This document shows, in pieces, positions 28,501-40,500 of a stretch of 64,000 nucleotides of DNA. The translations under genes and the position numbers were made by a program. Below the pieces are notes generated by a model. It did not search any database and was not told where the DNA came from. It saw only the letters and a program-made list of their open reading frames with translations. This DNA is from Bugula neritina (Eukaryota > Bryozoa > Gymnolaemata > Cheilostomatida > Bugulidae), in assembly GCA_964035545.1 (NCBI GenBank), contig OZ037770.1, forward strand, positions 8,013,473 to 8,077,472, given 5' to 3'. Position 1 is the first letter of the stretch; every line of letters begins with the position of its first letter.

Positions 28501-31500
28501 GCGCCTGTAATTGAACATGAACTAAATATAACATCTCCAAGTATACCTTTTCTTTTTGTTAGAGTTGGTTGGCCAATCAGAAGGACTTTTCTCAGGTGCC
28601 GAAATAGCATATGGTTCTTTGAAATCACCTTTCTTAGCTTGTGCCCATGAGGCTACACCAGGAACTGCCTCGCTTAGTTTATCTAAATATATTTAATAAA
28701 CATAATATAGTACCTGTTTGCTAGTTGATTAAAATAAAGCTTTGATATGTGGAGATATGAAATACTGTCAGAGGGTCAACCATAATGTATGTGTTATTAC
28801 AGGTAACACAGTTTCACCACTAAATATAAACAGATCTTAAAAAAAATCACTGAGGAAGAAAGTTATATACAGTAGTTACAGAAACACTTTGATAACTGTT
28901 TAATATTACATAATTATTGTGGACTCTCACAGTTTATAGAGATGTGATGAGATTTAACACAGGAGTATTAGAGAGAGAAGACAATTACCACAATACAAAT
29001 ACATACATGTCTATATAGCTTTTACCTTCTCTGAATTGCCCATTAGAGGCTTGTCCAATAACTAGAATTTGGTATTTAATAATATTTCCTGAATCAAGAG
29101 AAAACATGGTGGTTACATCAGATGGAAGATAAAATGATAGTTGGCTAATTTGTTCATCCACACTGAGTTGTTCTTTTACTGCATCGGATACCTTAGGAAC
29201 TGCTGTGGGAGCTGAAAAAGAAAATATTGAAAGGACTAAAAATAACAAACAACATGATGCATAAAACAGTTCTTATTTTCATTTTAATTTGTCAAACGTT
29301 ATGATTGAATAAGCAGAGAGAATACTATAGTGTAGACACACATACCACATAACCAACTGTTCCTATATCCATCACATAGATATACAGTTTGATGGTAACA
29401 AGTTACATATATTATACCAGAGCATATGTGACATCACCAACAGTACAGAGAGACATACTTGATTCTAGAGTGCTGACAGTTCTAATTGCTGTTTCTCCCC
29501 AACCGTCTGGAGAATTCTGCAGGTACTCAGTTCTTGCTTGTATTGATACTGTGTACTTTTTATTGTGTGAGAGACCACTGGTTAATCTATAACTCTTGGC
29601 TGTAGAGTCCACCTACATAGTTCAGTAGTGTTAAACTATATACTTATATACTAAGGCTAATATATGCTCATCTCTTACACTGAAGTTCTCACACACTCAT
29701 CTCTCACCTCTTTAGTTTCTGCTCCTCTAGATGGAGGGTTTAGCACTTCCTTCCACTGAATCCTGTAACCAGTAATCACACCATTAGGTGGATTTGGCTC
29801 CTCCCAACTAATGTCTATATATGGTGACTTTATACTCCCACTAGTGTCTATCCCAGCTGATGGGTTATTTAATATTGGTTTTGTAAGAACTAATAAAACA
29901 ACACAGAATACTGCATGGTAAATAAAGTTCTAGAAATCCAAGCAAACTCTCTTAATACAAATTCTACATTAAAACCACAAGCTTTAAGAATATCTGCAAC
30001 TGAGAAGACTTGACATAACTGACTTGTTTATTCTCATAATTATGAGATGCTCTTGGCATTTCTCTCCTATAAAAACTGAGAATAACACATTTCAATGCTC
30101 AGATTTTAGGAATAGATTATAAGTTGTAAACTATTAAAACAGTTATAAACATAGATTTGATGTACTTACGGTATTGTTTAGTTCTCTGAAGTATATCTCG
30201 TGAGTCACCATAACCTGCTGATGTTTTAGCTTGAACTGATACTGTGTACTCAGTATAGGGTTCAAGGCCAGTGATATTGTATTCAGGAGAATCCTACAGT
30301 AATTATTAACTTTATGTTCATAGGTCAAAAGTTTACAACACATTGAAATATATTGCCGCAGATAAAATTATTACTTTGTTCTGGAAAGTAGCAGTCAACA
30401 GGAGTTTAGAGTATGCAAATGAAAAGGCAGGTTATAGTAGAGCAAGTCATAACACAACACTATAGCACAGGAGAGTATTACCTAACATACACTGACGACT
30501 CCCACAATAAACGAGTTAAACTGAAAAATACTGATATCTGAGAAAAATTAATGTATCAAAGTAACTGGTACAACATATGAATTGTGGAGAATTGGCTTAA
30601 CCATTACTAGACAGTTCTTGTATGTAACCTATCAGTAGTGATACAGAATATAACGAAGTGTAGATACAGAGTAGTTAAACTATCTTTTTCCTTCACAAAA
30701 TTAGAATATTTTATGAACCTATATGTATAGCCTACATCAAGATAGCTACTACGGTCTCACAACTACAGAATTAAAATTAAGATAGTCACTTTTAGTAGGG
30801 TCTCACAAAAACAGAATCAGAATTGATATTATTAGACACTCACATCAGCTGAGACATTTATTGATGCTGTACGACTGGGTAGAACTGATATTCTGTAACT
30901 TTTAATAACTCCAACACCTTCACTTGAGACACTGGTCCAGGAAATATATATTGAAGAGTGAGTATAAGACAGGATGTTGACAGTGTCAGGAGCATTAGGA
31001 CCTGTAACAGTATGTAGGGTATTAAATATATCATGTGTCAACTAGTGTATGTGTCAACTAGTGTATGTATCAACTAGTGTATGTGTCAACTAGTGTATGT
31101 GTCAACTAGTGTATGTATCAACTAGTGTAAGTGTCAACTAGTGTATGTGTCAACTTGTGTATGTATCAACTAGTGTATGTGTCAACTAGTGTATGTGTCA
31201 ACTAGTGTATGTGTCAACTAGTGTATGTGTCAACCAGTGTATGTGTCAACCACTGTATGTATCAACTAGTGTATGTATCAACTAGTGTATGTGTCAACTA
31301 GTGTATGTGTCAACTAGTGTAGGTATCAGTCAGTGTATGTGTTAACCAGTGTATGTGTCAACCACTGTATGTATCAACCAGTGTGTGTGTCAATTATGTC
31401 AACCAAATTCTTGAATATTAATCAGCTATCATTCTAATATGACTAAAAAACCAATTACAATGTTATATATTAAAAAAACATCACAACATTTCCAAAATTT

Positions 31501-34500
31501 CCTAAAAATCATAAACTTATAAATTTACTGTAGCACATATATACATAACAAACATAAAATCTAATGGCTCATAAAGATTAAAAAGTCTACTAAGTAACTT
31601 TGAGGAGTGAAGAGATTACTTGTAGAAAGTTAACATAACGGATTTACGTTTTTCAGTTGTGGTAGCATTTTCTTGACTTGAAGATGGTTTTTTAGTGTTA
31701 ACGGCCCAAACAACAAATGTGTAATTGGTGAAAGGGGACAGCTTAGTTACAGTGTAGGATATGGAAGAGAAATCTGCTGACTTTAGTATTACATCACCCA
31801 GTCTATTGGTGCATTCTACAACCTTTTCATCTATTGCTGCTGTGTAGTTGTGCTCTCTTCTCTGTAACAACACAATCTCTGATTACCTCACTGTGTTGTG
31901 AGTACAAGTGACACACTACACAGGAAGGAACTATTATTTACCCGACAGTTTTCACAGGAAATGAGAGCAGAGCTGACACAAGTACTATTAGAGAGTAGTT
32001 TTGTTTGAATCACATAGGCTACTACTACTCCGTTCTCTTGCACAGGTTTATTCCAAGTTAACGTGACGCTAGAGCTAGTGGCTCCAGTTGCTGTGAGGTT
32101 TGCTACTGGACTAGGTTCTGTAAGAGAGTAAATGGAATACATACATCAGAAGATATAATAAACACTATCAATATCATATGGTGAGCCATGTGAACAGATG
32201 AGCAAATACAACATTTTAAAAACATGATATAGTAATTCAAGTGTATAATAGTAAAATAACACAACTAAATACAGAGCTAAAGACACTTGATAGAATATAT
32301 TTATATCGTAATAGAAGTGAACATACTATCTTCATCAGTTGTAACATCTACTCTCTCTGTATAATTACTATACTTGTAGGAGTCAGGTCTCTCTACATCT
32401 GCAGCTTGAGCTCTAACAGTGAAACTGTATGAAGTATCTGCACTCAGTGAAGAGTACTCTTTGAATGTGGTGCTACCAGAAACTGTATCTGTTAAAGTAA
32501 AGACTACCTCATGTTACCAGATAGATATAGAATACACACTATGTATCACACTAGATGACTCTCACAGCTATATATAAGTAGTCTAGTATCATATACAGCA
32601 TGTATGGCTAGTGACAGGGTGTACCTATACCCTCACCTGTGATATTCCCTTCTGGTGTAAAGAGCACAGTCTCAAATCCATCTCTTCTACCAGTTCCTAA
32701 ACTCCAAGTAAAGTTCAGCATACTGCTTCCTGGAGGAATCTTCACCTCAACTGATTCTGGTTTGGTTGGAACTGCAGAGAAACACAAAGGAATGCAGGTA
32801 TGAGGAACTAGTGGTCATTAGCAAGATGGAGGGAGGTGGTAGCAAGAGTTCACAGGTAAACTTGAAGTATTTGTGAAACTTAAAAATAAATTAAGAAGAA
32901 TAGATAACTTTAGATAGGTTAACACTGAGTTCTCATAAAAACAAATATACACAAAGCTAATGAGAAAATAGAGATCAGTTACCCAATATCCAAGGAAAAA
33001 TAGCGGCTATATATACAAATACTAATAAAACTTCAAACTGCATTATAATGTAATACAGGGCTGAAAGAGCATATTATAAAAACAATCATATAGTATGTAG
33101 ATGTAATCAGACAAGAGCCACTTAGTAATAATAAAATGAGAAAGTTTGCAAAAGTAAATTTAATATAACGCTAGTAACAGATGTAGTAAATTGTTAGAAG
33201 TGCAAATGTTGACCACTGCAAAAACTACAAAAACAGGGGAGCCAGTCACAGTAAAATACAAACTTATCTACAATTTTCTTCAAAATACTAACAGCCTTGC
33301 AAGAAAAATATAGCATCTATTATCAACTAAAACGGTTAAAAACTAAAAAATTTTAAATGCTGACAACCTAGAGCTGGCTTAAAGTCATAGCAAGTCAAGT
33401 CAACTGTTAACCAAGTTAAGTTAAAAACAGCAAAACCTGAGCTGACTTGAATTAGTTTGAATAGATTTGCAAGAAACAACTCAAATTATGCACATATTAC
33501 AAAGTGTGCTGGGTTATTACATGAATTTAGCATTGGAAAAATATCACTATTTTGGTTCTAGCCATTTAGAAGTTAAAATTTATCAATCAGTAAGAAATAA
33601 AACCCAAAAAACTGCCATAAAGTAGAATATACCAAGTCTGTTTTTCATATTAAAACTATTAAAATATTTATGATGAACTTGAAAAATAAAATTAAACAAT
33701 TTGATACTTTGACCAGCATAGAGTCTGAGCAACAAAACACTGAATATCCTACTATTATAAGTAGGTACAGGTTGTGAATACAAGACATGCGGACACAACT
33801 CACCAACTGTGTATTTAACCTCATTACTTTGTGGACTCCTTTTACCCGTAGAGGAGACAGATTTAACAACAAACGTGTATCCGTGTCCCTCTGTGAGGTT
33901 GTCTATGAGTAAGGGGCCAGTGGTATTTCCAGTAGTATTAACACTTGTAAGTTTATTATCAGACTAAAACATATTATAATTTTCCTTAGAATGTATTCAC
34001 GAGATAATATTATCTGCCACAGCTTTTAGTAAATCGATAAAATACAGTAGGAAACACACAAATAACAGCTGCCAACGAATCTGAAATGAAACTGCTTAAC
34101 AAGTGAAACATTGCTATCTCATGTGAGTGTACAGAGACTTACATCTGTGTAGTTGACTTCATAATAACTAATATCAGCCATCCCTGTATGTTCATCCCAT
34201 TTTAGAGTAACCGAGGTGTCTCTACGTTCTGTTATCACAAGATTCTCGGGAGAGGATTGACCTGAACATTTATACAATACATTGTGATTATAATATATAT
34301 GAATAGTTGAAACATGACTAGGAAAGCGTTGAAATATAGGAATATAGTAACACTGTGTTATAGAATGTTACAGCACACAAGAAGCTACCTGGTTTAACTT
34401 CATTGAAGTCCACCCATCCACTCTGCACAGAGTCAGAAGTAGTGTTCACATAAGCTTGTATAGAGATAGTATAAACCCTTCCTTGAGTAGCACCTGGCAG

Positions 34501-37500
34501 AGTGTAAGTTCTCGCTGTGTTATCTGGAATATCTAAAGGGGAGCTCCTATCACCACACAATCCTGTATAATATAACACTAAAGCTAAAATAGTGATCATA
34601 GTCAGCTGCTACATACAGCATGCAGTAAATAACAAAATGTGCAACTGATTGGAAGTTGCATTCTCACACAAAATAACATCAAACTTGTACAATTTAAAGA
34701 AACCGAGTGTGAAAATAATATGATATAGATATGCATAACATATGAAATGTGACAATTTTCTCTAATGATGATACTATTCTTATGTAACTCTCTTATTCTG
34801 TGACACAAAGTTTCTAAGTGTGGAGCTAAACTACTAATGGATGGGAAAATTTTTAAACTTTCATTAACGAAAACCTTGTCAGATTATACAAACTCCTTCC
34901 TAGTTATTAACATCTGATGAAAGTGTAGACATTAAATAATCTTACCTACAGCTGGGATACAGCTCAACCTGAATCCACTGACAACATGTGTACCATCATA
35001 TGTCCATTCTAGATTGATGTTTGTATCTGAGGGGTTTGCTCTGGTTGGAACTACATCTGCAGGAACTATTGGAGCAGGGAAAATAAAAATATATTGTAAA
35101 TTTATAATTGATATTTTTCTAAAATTATAAATCCTTAAATGGAACATTACAATGTACTATTTGGTAATATAAAAAGCTCAATATTTTTACATCCTTTTAT
35201 GTAGTATAAGTGCAATTATAATTTGTGATAAATAAAACAGAAAGAGGCACATACCCATAGTTAACTCAGTACTATTCTCTGGTGTAGAAGGTACATTATT
35301 ACTGATCACAGTTACAATAAATATGTATGTTTCTCCAGGAGTCAAGTTATTTATAGTAACAGAACTACCACTTCCACGAGGTACATCTTCCACAGAAGGA
35401 GGGGAACATGGACAGTTACATTTAACTTCTACTCTTACAGAATCCCACACAGTGTTAGGAATACTCCATGTTATAATAGCAGTGTTTGTACTATCAGATG
35501 AGGATAACTCTGCTGTTACACTAGTCACAGGGGAAGGAGCTACAGAGGAAATAGAAAACACACCCTAACTGATAGGAACACAAACACCACAGAAGAGGGT
35601 CAGCAGGCACACTCCAGTTAGCAAATTATTAGATGATTATAAATAAGCATGAAATTGATTAAAATAAATATATGATTAGACCAACACATGAGTTAAATCT
35701 TATACCAAAACCGTAAAGCAATGTGGAATAGTAAACACCAGGGAAGTGTTATCCAAATGAACCACAATCAGATAAAATATAAACACAGGGCAGGAATTGC
35801 TACACTTTTTGAAAAATTCAAGAAATGTGTCTACGCAGAGTTTGATGCTCTAGTAAAATCAACCGATATAGGTAATATTTTGTACGTAACTAAATACTTA
35901 GTAAGGCGGCAAAAGTGTAGCAATTCAAGCAAAAAGAAACCATAATGAGGTTAAAACACCAAAACAGAAAGTCAAGCAGCACCAGTGGTAACAGCAGCTG
36001 TAGCTGAAGGCAGCGCGGTTGCCTAAAAGTTGCGTCGAGTTTATATTCTCCGAGAATACTTTTGAATTTGAATGCTCTGCTGCCGAATGAGCTAGGAACT
36101 CTCCGTATGACGCATGCGCTACGCTGTTATTAATAACATACAGTTATGTTGGTATCATGTAACACACCTGCAGTGAATGTCACATTATTACTTTCCACAC
36201 CATCATCTCCTAAGGTAGAGTCCATATAGCTGAATGACAGAACCCTGACAGTGTACTCAGCTCCAGGTGTGGGCAGGGAGATAGTTTGAGGAGAAGTCTG
36301 AGTTCTTGTATCAAGACTGTCTTCATACATAGCTGAGGTTCCATTGCTATACTAAACCTGTAAAAGGGGGGGGGGTCATATATTCTGATATAAATACATT
36401 AAGAGTACGCTGTGCACTTTGAAAGCCAAAGATATTTTCAGCTGGTAAATTTTTCTACCCATCAAGATAAATATCTTAGAAAAGAAGCATGTGTTAGACA
36501 TAATCTTTCTGTTCACATGACCATACCATGTAGACATGGGGTTGTGTTACTCACCATGTAGTAAACACCTGCTACTGTAGTCCAAGATACAGTGATAGAG
36601 TCTATTTGTGGGTTTGAAACCATCACATCAGCTGCCCCACCTACAAATAGAAATACTCTACTATGAAGCTACAACTTTGCTAACCAATCTATTGGTGTGT
36701 TATGTACTTTTAACAGCATAAGTACAGGTGTACTTGTAACAGTATGAGTACATGTGTACTTGCAACAGTATGAGTATGTGTACTTGTAACAGTATGAGTA
36801 CATGTGTACTTATAACAATATGGGTACATGTGTACTAGTAATAGTATGAGTACATGTGTACTTGCAACAGTATGAGTATGAGTATGAGTTTATTGACACG
36901 ACGGAAGATACGCAAAATAATAGATTAGTTTACAATAATTTTAGCAAGGTCTTGGCAGTAATGCAGTTGTTCCAAACTAATTCCAAGTTGGTAAGAAATT
37001 CATGTTTTAAAACATTACAAGTTTTCGCTTTTAATTTCCCCATCAACACCTGGCATCATCTTTCCCACTTATGTGAGTCTATTTAGAGTGTAACTCATTA
37101 TTGAAGCATTTTATTTGTAAGTTTTGTCTCAATTATCATGATGCTGAAGCCTTCAACATGTAGCTGTGACACTTCCTTAAATAGTTTCAAAAGTTTAAAA
37201 ATTTCAGTCAAGTGGGAGATGCAACTTCTAGTATTAATCCTTGACCTTCTATAGCACCTGCCAGTTTGTGGTTACATATATATGTTTACATTATTTCTAC
37301 ATACTGTGTAAAAGTTTTAAAGTTGTAGTTCTTTATTGAATTGATTATTTAGCACACAACTTCTAAAACTAGTGTGGTAATTCCAATATCAGAATGATAA
37401 CTTATCTCCTCATGTAACTTGAGTATCGGTCAAGTCGTTCAAGTCAATGTCTAATCAAATCAAGAAAACAAAACTTAGTCAACTTCAAGTCAAATTGAGT

Positions 37501-40500
37501 CAACTCAAGTTAATTTACTTGAGAAAGTTGAATTAACTTGCAAGTATAGGCAAAGCCAAAATCCATAACGTTCATTTGTATGCAGTGATTATAATAGGTA
37601 GTAGTTATACACACTTAGCAGCTTGCATAAAATAAACTGCATCTTTAGTTAATTTAAAATAACTAAGAATTTAAATCTAATGAAGAATGCTATTAAAATA
37701 GTTACAATAGAAAACCTGATCAATTTTAAGTCAAATAAAGTGATGACTTCATTGCTTGACTTGAGTCAAGATAAATTCGCTGAGAAGTACCACAAAGAAG
37801 CCAAATTCTATAGTTTTCATACAATTAATATAATAGTTACACGCACTTGGCAGCTTGAATAAAGTATACTGTATTGTTAGGTACTGCTATTATGAAATAA
37901 ATTATAATATAAAACTAATTTAATGAAGAACGATATTAAAAGAATGGCTGAACCCCAGTGAAATCTCTGTAAGAGGTTTCAAATTTGAGTTGATTACTTA
38001 AATAATTTCAGCTAGTCCATCAAATATTTAAATATATCTAAAGTTAGTTGAGTAAATCAAGTCGATGATTTTTAGAAATCAAGGAACTTTAAGTACTAGA
38101 GTCGGCCGGAACTTGAGACACTATGACATGGAAATCACTTCTGACACCTACTTCTAAAAATAGCTAGACATAAGATAGTAGGTAGGTAAGTAGGTAGGTA
38201 GGTTTAGTCTCACACAGCATCATATTATGAGTTCAGAAGTACGCAGGAATTCAGGCTATATTCTTAAGTCAGTAGTTAGTCAGTTGTAACACCAGCCTAT
38301 AGAGTAAAACAAAATGCTGTGTATTACGCAGAAGAAGTTACCTAATTTAACTGTGTCAAACTCCACCCATCCACTCTGCACAGAATATGATGAAGTCCTC
38401 ACATAAGCTTGTATAGACACATTATAAACCCTTCCTGGAGTAGCACCTTGCAGAGTGTAATTTCTCATTGTGTTATCTAGAATATCTAGAGGGAAGCTCC
38501 TATTACCACACAACCCTGTAAAATATAAAACTACAGCTAAAATTATGATCATGGGGAGCTGATACATACGGCATGCAGTAAAGAACGCCATATGTAATTG
38601 ATTGGAAGTTGCATTAAAAAAACCGTCACATTTATAAAATTTAAAAAAATGTAGGACTGAGATTGAAACTAGGATATGGTCTGGAGGCAATGACTTCTTT
38701 TAATAAGTGTACTACTTTAATGTACGTAATACCACTATTCTGTGACACAAAGTTTCTACTTTCTTAACACGAGAGGAGCTCAACTAATAAATAGGAGAAT
38801 ATAAAAACTTGTATTATAATATGAACAGACAATACGGCAGATAATATGAACCCCTTCCTAGTTATTACCATCTAAACCGCCAACAGACAATTCCTTCCTA
38901 GTTAATAACATCTGAAGAAAGTGTAGACAATAAATAAGCTTACCTACAGCTGGGATACAGCTCAACCTGAATCCACTGACAACATGTGTATCATTATATG
39001 TCCATTCTAGATTGATGTTTGTACCTGAGGGGTTTGCTCCGGTTGGAACTACATCTGCAGGAACTATTGGATCAAGAAAAATAACATATCAAGATATTTT
39101 TTATTACAAATGCCTAAATGAAACATTACAATGTATTGTTTGATAACATAACCAGCTGAATATTTACATATACTTTTATACAATACAAGTAAAACTACAA
39201 GTGTGATAAATAAAATAGATAAAAGACATACCCATAGTTAGCTCAGCACTATTCTCTGGTGTGGAAGGTACATTATTACTGAATACAGTTACAGCAAATA
39301 TGTACGTTTCTCCAGGAGTCAACTTATTTATAGTAACAGAACTATTATTTCCAGGTACATCTTCCACAGAAGGAGGGGAACATGGAGAGTTACATTTAAC
39401 TTCTACTCTTACAGAATCCCACACAGTGTTAGGAATACTCCATGTTATAATAGCAGTGTTTGTACTACCAGGTGGGGATAACTCTGCTGTTACACTAGTC
39501 ACAGGGGAAGGAACTACAGAGGAAATAGATAACACACCCTAACTGATAGGAACACAAACACCACAGAAGGGTGTCAGCAGACACACACCAGTTAGCAAAT
39601 CATTATATGATTATAAATAAGCATAAAACTGATTAAAATAAATATATGATTAGACCAAAACCGTAAAGCAATGTGGAATAGTAAACACCAGGGAAGTGTT
39701 ATCCAAACAAACCACAATCATATAAAATATACACACAGGGCAGGAATTGCTACACTTTTTGAAAAATTCAAGAAATGTGTCTACGCAGAGTTTGATGCTC
39801 TAGTAAAATCAACCGATATAGGTAATATTTTGTACGTAACTAAATACTTAGTAAGGCGGCAAAAGTGTAGCAATTCAAGCAAAAAGAAACCATAATGAGG
39901 TTAAAACACCGAAACAGAAAATCAAGCAGCACCAGTGGTAACAGCAACTGTAGCTGAAGGCAGCGCGGTTGCCTAAAAGTTGCGTCGAGTTTATATTCTC
40001 CGAGAATACTTTTGAATTTGAATGTTCTGCTGCCGAATGAGCTAGGAACTCTCCGTATGACGCATGCGCTACATTGTTATTAATAACATACAGTTATGTT
40101 GGTATCATGGAACACACCTGCAGTGAATGTCACATTATTACTTTCCACACCGTCTCCTCCTAAGGTAGAGTCCATATAGTTGAATGACAGAACCCTGACA
40201 GTGTACTCAGCTCCAGGTATGGGCAGGGAGATAGTTTGAGGAGAAGTCTCAGTTCTTGTATCAAGACTGTCTTTATACATATCTGAGGTTCCATTGCTGT
40301 ACTGAACCTGTGAGAAGGAGAGGGGGGGTCATATACTCTGATATAAAAACATTAGGAGAACACTGTGCAGTTTGAAAGCCAAAAATATTTTCAGCTGGTT
40401 AATTTTTCTACCCATCAAAATAAATATCTTAGAAGAGAAGAATGTGTTTGACATAATCTTTCTGTACACATGGCCATACCATGCAGAGATGGAGTTATGT

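Larger units (their letters stand above)
29459..34261 (-). other. RPTP2 FN3 domains 7-11
   Basis: FN3-7: 34143-34261 and 33804-33963 ([20 protein letters not shown]). FN3-8: 32637-32771 and 32327-32488 ([21 protein letters not shown]). FN3-9: 31942-32117 and 31648-31861 ([25 protein letters not shown]). FN3-10 (30844-31001, 30170-30293) and FN3-11 (29708-29889, 29459-29612) are the paralogues of the two RPTP1 FN3 domains. Each domain is two exons with phase-1 outer introns. Confidence 0.85.

Noticed and set aside
35721-35945. 74-codon plus-strand ORF kept in two copies as a real small gene
   Set aside because: The two copies are about as similar as the surrounding intron, so conservation is explained by recent duplication. 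It is listed only as an unexplained segment.
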